Shown: positions 46,401 through 57,462 of the stretch, piece by piece
Layout: each line of letters opens with the position of its first letter
Numbering within the stretch: the first letter of the stretch is position 1
Assembly (NCBI RefSeq): GCF_035083965.1
Contig: NC_089727.1
Coordinates: 14,956,769 to 15,020,768 of the forward strand
Source: Branchiostoma lanceolatum
Taxonomy: Eukaryota; Chordata; Leptocardii; Amphioxiformes; Branchiostomatidae
Length of the DNA stretch: 64,000 nt
Direction: 5' to 3'
Program-made: the position numbers and the translations under genes
Notes under the pieces: generated by a model
Told to the model about the DNA's origin: nothing
The model's input: only the letters and a program-made list of their open reading frames with translations
Databases searched by the model: none

Positions 46401-49400
46401 TAAATATAGCAAAGAATGCAACTACACTAGGATGGCAGAGTTTCCTGTAGTGAATTAACAAATTTACAAACTCACTCATCCTCCATTTTCTTCAGTTTCT
46501 TCTGAAGTGATCTGAGGTTCATGTCAGCCTCGTCTCTGGCCCTCTCGGCGTTGAACAGCCTGTTAGTCAGCTCAGACGCATGTCCGCCCTCCCCCTCTCC
46601 TGATTTGTACACCTGATAAAGAGAAATCTTTCAATATCTGTATCTGTACAGTCGGTATAACCCCCATTTGGCATAACACACCACAATATTATCATTATCA
46701 TATATTACAGTGGTGAAAGATTCACAGATACAGGTACTTGTATGTACATGTCTAAACATGTATGACATAAAACTACAATATGAACTATGTTTTCCACTGA
46801 AACATATGAGCTTCTGGCTGACAAAAACGGTCTTCTCTGTTATACAGAGATACAACTGTTGTAAGTTCAGATAACACACAAACATGTTACAAGAAGACTC
46901 AAAATTCTATGAGTCTATTGAAGTTCCTACTTGTACATACCTAGGGCAGCTGCACTAAAGATCTCTCAAACCCACTGTTTTTCAAAGTGGCAGATTAACA
47001 GATTAATGAAACCCTTTGAATTATTGTTAATGGAGGTTAATTACTGTAAGTCTACTTAGATCCGCGGTATAATTAGATCCGCGGGATCTGCGGCGACCTC
47101 TGCGCCGCGAATCAATTTCCCCGCGGATATGTTTATCGTACTTTTACCCCCCTCCCCACATATACGAGTGAGCTCGACTTCAGGGAAAAGCGACACATAA
47201 ACAATGCCCGCGATAGTGTAAAACATGACAAGCTTTTACACAGTACATACGAGTTAACAAGTGATATTACATATGATTCGCAGGAGTTTGGCCGAGCGGC
47301 GTCGCTACTCCCGACCGCTACACACATAGAGTAATTTACCGAGAAATCAGAAAATAACTATGGAGATACACGCCACAATTTTGGCTTTGCATTGTTGTTA
47401 CGGGCGTGGGGACGCCGTTTACCGGCGTACAATCACGCTCTTTTGTTTCTTGCTATTGTTATGCTTGCAAACCATCGATATCGGTGCCTTTGACATATGT
47501 TGATCTCATTAAAAACCTGTTTTTCAAGAAAGCCAGCAAAAATACGTAAAGAAAAAAATAGATTTTCGCCCGAGCATTTGAGTCCCTACGCTGTGATTTG
47601 CCGCCATTCGCCGCCATTTGTGGTCGTATTCGGTGGAGAATCTATCCCTTTAATTTTCTTCCCGTGGAAATTCTGCTTAGGTAGGGTAGATGAGCCGTGT
47701 TTACGCCGTGGTTTTACTTCAAAATACAGCGCGCTAGCGGCAAGGGCCGGGCTGGGCCGCCATCTTTGTTTACTCTTGTTTACCGCCTGTTCTAAGCGCT
47801 GATTGGTTTGAGTCAGAAAAACTTTGCTCTGATTGGTTGACTGCAAGATTTCACGTGATCACAAGGCGGGAATTCCCCGTCACAGTTTCGACGTGGACCG
47901 CATTTTCTGACTATTTTGAAGCAGTTTTGTGGCGACCTTCGTAACATTTTTGATTTTTAAAAATTAACCAAACATTTTCTGATGGCAGTATTCAGTTATT
48001 TTTTTCTACTCATCGCCCAGCGCGAATTTAGAACCACCGCGGATTCTCCATTTGCCCGAAACCGCGGATTTTAGGCCCCGCGGATCTAAGTAGACTTACA
48101 GTACATTTTGGGAAAGTCTAAGTGTTCCCCACTTTGCCTGATATACATGTAGATCACCTTTTCCAGCTCCCCCTCGACGGCCCTCTTCTCCCTGATGGCG
48201 CGGTCCACCTGAGCCTGTTTCTGCCCCACCTCCATCTCCAGTCCGTGGATTTCCTCCATCAGCTTCTCCAGGTTCTTATTGCACTGTTCTCTCACACCAT
48301 CTACCTGAAAATCACAACCATTCTTAGGCCTAATTTACACATGCATTTTCCAAGCACACATGGAGCACACTCAGCCCAAGTTCGTGATTTTGGACCGTGT
48401 AAACAGAAATCTAGGGTACTCAAGTCCCCTTTTCCTGGACTCGCTCTCGACCATGCTCAAGTCACCCAGCAAGGGGGGCAAGTCAGACTCAAGTCGAATT
48501 TACTTGTGTGTAAATGCACAGAGTCAACTCCGAGTCTACTCCCAGCTAGTTATGCAATGCTCGGGTCAGAGGTCATACAAAAATCAGTAAAGGCACAAGG
48601 CGCAAATTTGGAAATTTGTTTGTTACTCTTTTTTGGCATGATTTTTCGGTAACTATTTCATAATTTTGGGCACTCTGTGGTACAAGTTGGTCATGACTTA
48701 AAGCGAGACAACACTGCGGTCGTCAAACCGCGGGCACAGCTGGGCGTTCCAAACACCATGGAGACAAAGAAGATGTCTAACCTCCTTCCTGGTTCTGGCT
48801 CCAGCTTCATTCAGCAGCTTTGCCAGCATGGCCTGAAGTCTCTGGATCTCCTGTGCATTCTGCTTCTCACGGACAATGGCCTGACAGGTTTCCATGATGG
48901 AAGAAACAAAGGAGGAACAAAAACGTTACAACTGTCCGCCACAGATGTCACAACTACAATACAATTTACCAAAATATCAATTTTCTTCATCCTGAACTGC
49001 AACCAAAGAGCAGTAAGGAACGCTACTTTTAAATTCTTGTTGATAGATACCATATACATTGTACATGTATGGAAGCCTACAACATACATATAGCTAAAGA
49101 ATCAATATCTAAATGTTTATTTCAATTGTTATACAGTATACTAGACTACATCACAGTCTCTTACATCAACCTTCATCATGGGTGTTGGCATGAGTTAACA
49201 GAAGTCATGTTGGCCTGTTGGAGTGAACTAAATTTCTTACCCAGACAACCTGACAAAATCATGCCAACCAAAGATCTATTGATGATGTTACAATTGCGCT
49301 AAATATATGCCGTTTTTATGCATTTATTCTTTCAAACCTTGAGACATAGATATTACGTTGCTCACCTGGTCCCTCTCCAACAATGCATTCTCCACCATCT

Positions 49401-52400
49401 GTACGCTGTCTCGTACCTTCTCTGTCACCTCAAACTCCCTCTCCTCAAGCTCCGAGTTCTTAGACACGAGGGAAGACACTCTGTCTTCCAATTTCTTCTT
49501 CTCTTTCTGGAGACTATCAATTTCCCTTATGGCATCGGCAATCCTAAATATAGTAGAAACAGAAATCATAAAGTAGCAAAACATTTGAATACAAATGGAT
49601 AGCTTTCTACTTATCATTTCTAAATATATTCAGATATTCAGTCAAAACTGTCAAAGAAGACCACTCAGGGGACTGATAAAATCTGGTCTATGTAGACAGG
49701 TGGTCAATGTAGACAGGATTCTCAATGCCTGTGTCAAAGGGAAAAATCATCTAATTAAGGGACCACCAAAAAGTGGTCACATTGACCAGGCGGTCCTTAT
49801 ATAGAGGTGGTCATTCTCACAGGTTTGATTTGACTGTACACATGAGAACATACTTAATCTCCAGGTCCATGGCAATAGTCTGCACCTCCTTCAGTCTGGT
49901 CCCCGCTGCCTCCTCCCTGCCCAGGGCGTCACTATTCTCCTTCTCCTGTAAACAACAACAACAACAACAACATCAGTTTAGAACAACAACATCAGTATGT
50001 CCCCTTAAGGGGTGAACCTTAACAGTTCACATTTCAAATTTTTTTATGCAGAATTTTGCTCCACTGGAAAGGGAAATCTTTCTAACAGTTCTATTTGCTG
50101 ATGCATGTTGCTAACAATGCAAATTTGGTACATGGATGTCTCCCTAGCATAAAGACAGTTAAATCATTTGAGGATATTTTGTCTTTGGGAAATGATGACC
50201 CAAAATATTTGCATCCTCCATCTTTACATTGACTGACGTACACATATGAAGAATTTGCAGTTATGAATAATGTCTTCATTAATTTAGAATCATGTAAAGC
50301 TAAGGGGGTCTATTCTTTTTTTAATTTTTCCAATTTCAACAGCCTCCCTCCTTGAAATTCTTGTCACACAACAATTTTAGCTATGTATTCTTAGGTATTA
50401 TATTCACATGCAAATTGAGATAACATGCAAAATGTTCTTTACCGGCCTGCTTTAATGTAAAACCAATTGATTTTATCTAAAGAGAAGTGTTGCCTGGGGA
50501 AAGGCATGTCAAATGAGAAGGAACATTATAAGCATTGTGCCATTTAAATTCCAATCAAAGCAAACATTACACAAAGAAATGATGTGCTTCAAACCCGCCT
50601 TTTAAGTGCAATAACCTCTATAAGTTCTAATCTAGTAATACACTGACTGTACATAACATACCACATCGTCCTAGGAATTATAACTTACTTCCTCTTGGAG
50701 ACTGATTTCCTACTATTCATTGACAACAAAAGAAAGCTTGATTCAGACTTCTGTGCAGCTATTAATAATTACTGCCTTTCAGTGATCATCTACAAACAAA
50801 AGTATGACTTCGTAGCTTACAGATTACAGTGGTCAAAAAATGCTTGAATGTGTACAATACCTGGCTTGGTTACGAATTGCAAAACAGCAAAATCAATAGT
50901 TGGAAAAATCCAGGAAATACACCACAACGTAGTATCCTGGTTTTGGCATACAAATAATAAATGTGGATGTAACACAGACAGATGCTGTGTGCATAGAATA
51001 ATAGGCTAATTGTTACATTGTAATAGCCTAGGGCAAAATCATAAAAATATGGTGCCACAATGGTGTTATCTGACTGCTTCAGGTACTGTATACAGTTTTG
51101 CTATTTGGTCTGTTAAATTATGATCCAAAATATTTCCCATAAACAAGCCTTATACACATGCAAATTATTACATTCAGGAACTGATGATGTAGCATGCTAC
51201 AATATACCAACCTGTTTCTCAAAATAACCTCACATAACCTACACTTCCCACTATATGTGCAAATTCACATCCATCCATCCCTGCCTATCCCCTATCCCAT
51301 TTCACCACACGGCACCAAACAAAGGCATGTGAATAACCCTGGGGCTTCCATGTCACATCTCCTATGCATGATTAGCAGTCAGACTGACAGCAAACATTCA
51401 GGGGGGCCCAATGTATGCCCAGAACACCTGTCCAGAACAATAGAAACCCAACAGTCTGCTACATGTACATCCATCATCCATTATCCTAAGATGACATCAA
51501 TAAGAGTTTATTTGAATAAAATCATTATCATTACAGCATGCGGTATGATACAGTCAAACTTCAAACATGTGGCAGACCTTTGATATTGTTACTCATACTA
51601 ATGTTCAATTTCAGGAACAGCTTAAATATTTATATACGACTGCATATCACTGTTTATGACCCAGACCTTATGTCCAGACCTGCAAAATCAATTCACTGTT
51701 ACCCACCAGGGCTCTCCACAGAAATTTAATGCAAGATGGTGTTGTATCTCTGGGGAGGGCTAAACATGGTCAAAAATAGATAAAAACAAATTTCGATGAA
51801 TTTATCAAAATCATCAAGATTTGAAAATTGATAAGGTGCACGTGGTACTGAGATCATAGGAAGGTGGTGCAGCACTAGTATTCCATTGCTAAGTGACTAT
51901 ACCCTGTGTTATAGGGAGGAAAACAATTTTAGCCCAAGAAAAACCAACAGGGAGACATACTTTGCTACTGTAAGTCACTTTATCTTCACGGTAGCGAAAT
52001 TTCACGTTGTAAGGAAAATGGACATTTTCACTAAACTTTAACTTCATGGTGGCGGCAAGTGATTTACAACATTTTTTAAAAAAACTGTGATGATAAGTTC
52101 ATGGTACAGAGGTGACCGTGAAAACAGTGAACATAAAGTTACAGTGAAAAAAACAAGAAGTTCAGTATGTGCCATCAGAGAGGGTTGACCTGAGGAGACC
52201 CTATCCTATTGGACTTAACTCACAAGGGATGGAGGTAATGGAATTGTACTTCAGACGTGTTGTATGCCAGCTAAGACTGTCAGCAGAGCTTTCTGATGTT
52301 CTCCTTGTAGAAATGCCTTAACATTTTAAATTCAATGTGGAGTGAAAGATCAGTACAACAGGTTTCAATAGACATGAATCAGTGTCACAAGCAGATGTGA

Positions 52401-55400
52401 TGTGACAACTTACACAATGTAAAAATAGGTACTGTTAATACATCTAAGATTGCTATCAGGAAGGATATTGTTTGGTTAGTAGAATTATAATATAAGATTT
52501 ATGTGGTACACGTAGTACTTCTTCTTCTTTGTAGTTGACCATACAAAAGTTGCTGTTGTAAGTAACTTTTTGTTGCGTCGAGAAAGGTCTATTGATATAA
52601 TTTATACATTAATGACCACTGATCATATTTCTGAGTTTTACCTGTATTTGTCCATGTAAAAGTGTATTCACCTCGAGCTCTTCTATAGTTAGTAACAACC
52701 AATTAGTGGGTAGTAGCTGTTTACAACACACCGTGTTTGAGTGACTGTGGCAAAGGCCATGGAGAGCTATCTGTATATATGGTCCCCAGTAAACTCATCA
52801 GTATTCAGCATGGTTATCGTAGGGCCCTGTTATTGTGTTTTTCTCCACATGTAGAATCATGCACATTGGGAAAGGATCCCAAAATACATTTGGTATAAAG
52901 CGGGGTTGTTAGGAGGTAAGTGCCCGGTTCCATTAGGAGACAACTTTTATTATAATTTGATATTGTAAATCCCCAACGGCCCAGTGTAGTGTATTTATCT
53001 GGGACTACATTTTGTATACTCATGTCAAAAATCAATCTGAAGATTTCTATTGTACATCCTCAGATGGCCGCCTTTCCTGAATGCATTGGTTCATCACATA
53101 TTTGAGACCCCGAAATCTCTGTCACAAATCTAAAAAAAGGAAAGCTTCACAATATTCAAATAAGGACTTTTCACACTTTAAATCTTTGTTTCCTGAAAAA
53201 AGTAAATGCCTTGTGTATCAGCTACAAGACCTAAGATATGATCAGAATAAACTAACCCTTCCTTTCAGTTGGTCATGTAGCTCCTCCAGAGTTTTGCGGG
53301 TTTCAGTGAGTTGAATGGCACTGGTGTGGGCTTCATACTTTGCCTTCTTTAGCTCTTCTCTCAATCTGTCCATCTCAGTGTTTTGGCCATTAATGGTTGC
53401 AATGTATTGCTGTGTTGCCTGTAAGATAAAAGGTTGTAGATTAACATAACAGAAATGTAAATATTTTCTTATGCAATATGAAGTCAATACATTACAGGAG
53501 ACAGAAATGAGTCTAAGATGCATCAGACAATTTCAGTCATAATATAAATGTGATACTAGTACATTGTGTATTTCTAGCTTACTCTGGTATTACTGTAAAA
53601 GCACTTTGCCTCAACCACAAACACTTTTTCGCCAGTACTGGTGTTCCAGTGGCGCTACTATTGTTTAAAAGTCGAACTCAAAACCACCGAGGAACACTCT
53701 ATTTTCTCCCTGACGTGAAATTAAAACCACGCAAACTTAAATGCATCTTTACAATACTTAAAGATGCAGCAAAGTAATGTTCATGGATAGAATGCAAGAG
53801 AGGTAATCATGTAAGTTATCCAATCAGATGGTAGCATATCAGAATCGTTTACCTGTTCTAGTCTCTGATTGGCTAGTTGCAGTTGTTGGCACTTCTGGTT
53901 CAGGGTCCTAAGCTGTGCGGAGCTGGCCTGTTGCTGTCCTGTCCTCAGCTGGAAATCTTGAAGCTGTTCCTTTTTTTCCTGCTGTACCTTGTCCAGCTCT
54001 CTCTGCGCTGACCGCCACAGGTCCATAGCATGGTCCTTTTCCTGTGAACATGTGCCATGACCATGACGGAGTTGTTAGTTATCTATACTGGTCTGCAATT
54101 AGGAAAAAAGTTGCTAAGAAAAGTGAAGACAAAACTGTGACCACCACACATGCATCTTCAGAATTTTTACAGAAATTGAATTTTTCCCCTTCATATTATG
54201 AATCAGCTTGATTCCCATAAGGCTGTACAAGAGACATACAGGAATACTATAAGCGCAGTCTATATGGAAAGTTATGCACTAAAAGCCACATACAAGAAAC
54301 TGTCCAATAATCTGGTGCGTTAGTTGGTGTATTACACAGAAGTCAGAAGGTGAGTTAGATTGTACATTTGTATATCGGCTATACGTACACTCAGACAGAT
54401 AATGCCAAGGCAGTGGAAAATAAATAAAAGTAACAAAAGCCTTGAAAATGCTACCATAATATTCTTTTCTAAATAATGATCATCATATCTAATTAATTCC
54501 TACCTGGTTAGCCAGCTGAAGCTGCTCCTGCAGGTTGTTAAGTGGGTCCCCCTCATCGGGTGCAAAAGAGCCCCCTGCCTGAACCCTGGCCAACTCCAGC
54601 TGGGACTGCACATTCTGATGCAGCTCTCTCTGAAGCCTAAGGTGCAAACATATCCAATACATGAATCTATTACTTAGCGCAAACTCATTGTTGTAACATT
54701 ATGCATTATTTGGTGTTGGAGAATACTAACAAGCATATGAAAATGTGGTAGTAAATATTCATCAAGTACAGTGTGAGAAAATCTATTCAGACAAATAATC
54801 ACTACAAAAATCAGGTACTACACAAATATTTCAGCAACAAAGCACCAACCTTCTTTTCTCTCTGAGCAACTTTTCGACACTCCCAACTAATCTTGTATGT
54901 TCTAACTCATATCTATAATACATCTGCCTCTCTCTCTGTGACTGTGGGCTGTATTCAGTCATGACTCATGGCTTACTCCTAATGTCATACTAGTATCCTG
55001 CAATACTGTAGACTCTACAGATTGTTGTGACCAATGTTGGAACAGACATTTCATCCCAGATGTGTCATTTTGCAACCACTTATCAATGTTCTTCATGAGG
55101 GGTGGGGGTTATGACTTTTTTGTAGATAAAACAGCAAATAAGTTAGTCCCTGTCCGGAATAATAAACCATGCTGTAAAACTGGGCATTTGTAACTTTTGA
55201 CTGCAACAAATAGAAAATATCAATTTTGCTAAAAAGTCATCTGCCACACATGCTAAGCTGTGATGTCTGCTACAAATGCTGGACATGTGCACTACTACTG
55301 TAAATGCATAAATGTTTGTGGTGGTTTTATGATAGCGATTTTTGCAGTGAAGTCTTTACCGCAAACTTAAACCAAAAGCCATTCCATTGTGTGAATGTAG

Positions 55401-57094
55401 CGCTACTATTGTTTCAAACGTGGAACTCAAAACCACCGCAAACACTCCATTTTCTCCCTACCTCAAAATGAAATCCCCATGAACATTTCTGCATTTACAG
55501 TAAATCTTTAATCAATCCATATAGATCTGCTCTACTTTAAGAGACAGCTGGTGCAGACCTGTTGTTTTCTGTGACCAGCTGTTCCACCCTGTCCTTCAGC
55601 CTGGCCTGTTCTGCGCGGCACTGCTGAAGCTGCTCCTTCTGAGTCTGCATCACGTGGTCATACTCCGCCAGCAGGGGGGACAGCAGGCTGCGGTCCGTCA
55701 GCCACTGGGCAGGGGGGTCGTCAGGGGCGAAAAGGCCCCCCTGGAAAATATTCACAACACTTTTATAGAAGACGTGAAAAAGGACAACCAAGTGTACTTC
55801 TAACAATTCTAGGGCTGGGCTTAATGCCAATTTCTCATTTTCGAAATAAGAGTGATTTCACTACAGTTATGATAAGCATGTCAAAATCAATATCATTGAT
55901 GTGACACTGAAGACTTTTTGTTCTGAATATTCATGACCAAAAAGTATTTAGTGATACCTTGGTTAATTACACATTTACATGCAGTTATTGGGATAGATAA
56001 AGAGCAAGTTCCCTACCTCCCCTGATCCCTCATTGACTGGCAGGTACTTATCCTGGTACTGACTTAGTACAGCATTCAGACGTTGCACTGCAGAAGAGAC
56101 AAGGACATGAATTACAGTAAGGAGTAGTTAAGTCAGAAAAGTAATTCATATCATATACAGTATGTGCCTGTTCTAGCAGTTTTGTTGACCACATGACATA
56201 AAAATACTGTACATTTATTTATCTTCCCATTAACATATAAAGACTTACATTTAGTAATGAATAGATGTTTAACATTATGTATAAAACATTATCACTATAG
56301 TCACTAAACAACATTCTGTGAAGTACTACTGGTGAATGATAGAATGTCATTTCATGCATATTTATACAAAATGTATCATTGTGTATAGCATCTGTAGTAG
56401 ATGAAAATAGACTTATTCTCTATTCGATTTATCTTTATCATTAATAAATTTCAACCCAAAGTAAACAAACGCGACTGTTTAAAAATATATATCTCAAATC
56501 AAATAAATAAAGCAAAATGTATCATGACCATATACTAAGTGTATAACGTTATATATATTATTATATGTAGGAAGCGTCTGTTTATAATTTTGATTTGAGA
56601 AATATTTGGCTGACTCTCAAAGCTGCTTAAATCACCAGTTTATCATGTGTTTCAGTTACTGCTTCCTTTGAAAGATGTTTAGGAAACTTCAGGCAATCTG
56701 AAAAAGAATCCTATTATGAATAATTCATAAGTAGGCCATAATTTGCTTCTGAACAACAAGTTAAACAACAACTGCACTGAACGTTTTTGTAACACCATCA
56801 ACGGGTTATTACCAATCAATCATTCGCAGGCATCAGTGTCTGGAGGGTTATTACCGGTTTGAGTTATTTTTTCCCCTGTGTGACCAGTTAAGGCGTTCGA
56901 TAAATTATCATGAGAGCGGTATACTGATCGATACACGCGTTGTTTGTAAGGAAAAATTGAATCCATAGGGTCAAATAACCCCCCTCCCATTTGACTGACA
57001 CAGATCAAGCATATCGAAGCTGTCCTACAGAAAACTTGAACAGATATTCACACTTACCTTGCTCCCGAAGGAAGTTTACTTCATCGGACGACAT
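37498..57094 (-). CDS. SCLT1: SCLT1 (sodium channel and clathrin linker 1; 18 coding exons, 688 aa)
   Basis: SCLT1 is a coiled-coil protein of centriole distal appendages needed for cilium assembly; it was first described as linking clathrin to a sodium channel. Coding exons in gene order: 57094-57058, 56087-56017, 55740-55559, 54636-54504, 54041-53853, 53418-53257, 49945-49854, 49543-49366, 48880-48782, 48304-48158, 46612-46476, 46051-45859, 45530-45394, 41837-41778, 40247-40169, 39668-39585, 38035-37984, 37532-37498. Introns are GT-AG and phases join to 688 residues, the length I recall for the human protein. Diagnostic parts are the start MSSDEVNFLREQ, SLLSPLLAEYD, NLQEQLQLANQ, the GQKQAQVDRAIREKRAVEGE segment and SMSELRKLLTAQQK. 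Almost the whole chain is coiled coil. Two GGxFAPD motifs (37-43, 118-124) interrupt it. Exon 3 has a weak donor (GTCTGC). The last exon, giving EVWIQVYYCQT, is the least certain. Confidence 0.92.
38121..38323. mobile_element. TIR element, CTGTAAATGCAGAAATG family, copy 1
   Basis: The left end CTGTAAATGCAGAAATGTTC is mirrored by GAACATTTCTGCATTTCAG on the right. The ~203-base interior includes the family's TTTTGAGTTTGCGTTTGAAAC-type core. It lies in the last-but-one SCLT1 intron. It has no ORF beyond chance frames. Confidence 0.7.
39968..40159. mobile_element. MITE with CTCTCCAAGCAGAGG ends, TA duplication, copy B
   Basis: This is a diverged relative of the element at 18651-18827, with the same ends and TA on both sides (39966-39967, 40160-40161). 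Its right end is nine bases from the donor of SCLT1 exon 15 (exon ends at 40169), so it was inserted at about intron position +10. Confidence 0.75.
40442..40641. mobile_element. TIR element, CTGTAAATGCAGAAATG family, copy 2
   Basis: The left end is CTGTAAATGCAGAAATGTTC and the right end is a decayed mirror (AAATATTTCTGC). The core includes GCGCTACTATTGTTTCAAA, shared with the copy at 55298-55500. It lies in the SCLT1 intron between exons 14 and 15. Confidence 0.65.
41443..41695 (-). repeat. tRNA-derived SINE, copy 2, in an SCLT1 intron
   Basis: This is the second copy of the SINE at 9495-9745. On the minus strand it carries TAGCTCAACTGATAGC (A-box, 41680-41665) and a weak B-box near 41643, then the shared body with GGGACCCCCATTTTTG-type and CTTCCCCTTTAAT segments. 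It is in the same sense as SCLT1. Confidence 0.7.
45225..45345 (-). repeat. tRNA-like SINE head in an SCLT1 intron
   Basis: On the minus strand, TAGCCTTGTGGTAAGTG resembles an A-box and GGGCTCGATTCCCGGG matches a B-box well. The acceptor and anticodon stems do not close, so I read it as a SINE head and not a tRNA gene. A duplicated CACAAGGC-AT-GCACAGTC segment follows in the body. Confidence 0.5.
46200..46412 (+). repeat. 3' end of a CR1/L2-type non-LTR retrotransposon (fragment)
   Basis: The block GGCCCTCTTGGAAATCAAC...GGGGCTACCCAG...AAATAAATAAATA looks like the conserved 3' UTR and short tail repeat of CR1/L2-group LINEs. A similar block occurs at 63878-63960. Only the 3' tail is present; no reverse transcriptase remains. 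Confidence 0.5.
47044..48101. mobile_element. 1.06-kb TIR element with TA duplication and promoter-like interior
   Basis: The ends CTGTAAGTCTACTTAGATCC and its mirror at 48082-48101 are flanked by TA on both sides. Subterminal blocks repeat CCGCGGAT several times. The interior is CpG-rich and holds a GCCGCCATCTTTG (YY1-like) motif, two ATTGG (inverted CCAAT) boxes near 47800-47840 and a CACGTG E-box near 47853. No transposase ORF is present; the longest frames are ~100 codons without family features. It sits in the SCLT1 intron between exons 10 and 11. Confidence 0.75.
49949..49975. repeat. (CAA)n microsatellite
   Basis: A short perfect run of CAA units lies immediately beside the acceptor of SCLT1 exon 7, in the intron. 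Confidence 0.8.
51969..52160. mobile_element. Possible TIR element with CTGTAAGTCACTTT end
   Basis: A TA-CTGTAAGTCACTTTATC left end and a partially mirrored right end (ACATAAAGTTACAG near 52133-52147) enclose AT-rich sequence with paired CACGGTAGCG-like and ACCGTGAAAACAG-like blocks. It resembles the CTGTAAATG family in style but is more decayed, and its borders are uncertain. Confidence 0.4.
53593..53753. mobile_element. Decayed copy of the CTGTAAATG TIR family
   Basis: The left end TA-CTGTAAAAGC and right end TGCATCTTTACA-TA bracket a core with GGCGCTACTATTGTTTAAA and CCATTTTCTCCCT-like segments shared with other copies. It lies in an SCLT1 intron. Confidence 0.5.
55298..55500. mobile_element. 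Best-preserved copy of the CTGTAAATGCA(G/T)AAATG TIR family
   Basis: The ends CTGTAAATGCATAAATG and CATTTCTGCATTTACAG are flanked by TA on each side (55296-55297, 55501-55502). The 203-base element has no ORF. TA duplication fits Tc1/mariner-type mobilisation. It lies in SCLT1 intron 3, just downstream of the weak exon 3 donor. Confidence 0.75.
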
Positions 57095-57462
57095 CCTAAC
57101 TTGTTGAAGTCCACACCAAAGGCTACAATTTGGTAAATTTTCACCGATTCAGTTCAAATTCGCGCTCTTTCTTTCCAAAGTCGGCCATCTTGGGTCACCT
57201 GTACGGCCCCAACAATTTGGACCAATCAGAGCACTCCGCTAGCGACCCTGGGCTCGAGCTCTTCTATTCTCGTCTCCAGGGTACTCTCCCTGACCTCAGG
57301 CATGTGTTCATCTGTCTGACACTACAACTTTTTTTCTCGATGACAACTTCAGTTTCTGGACATTGGAATCGTTATACAGGATTTATCAGACACATATAAG
57401 GACTAGAGGGTTACTCAGGACTTTAGGAGGATCCAGACGGGAGCTGTGAGAAGTTTACGGAG
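57095..57462. promoter_or_regulatory. Shared divergent promoter of SCLT1 and AIFM1
   Basis: The two start codons are 368 bases apart, pointing outward. Between them lie a YY1-type GCCATCTTG (57184-57192), a CCAAT box (57222-57226), CpG-rich segments and no TATA box. This is the usual architecture of a bidirectional housekeeping promoter. Co-expression is inferred. Confidence 0.7.

Noticed and set aside
47497-47846. Two ~100-codon frames inside the 1.06-kb TIR element as a transposase
   Set aside because: They show no DDE/D signature or DNA-binding motif and overlap each other on opposite strands.
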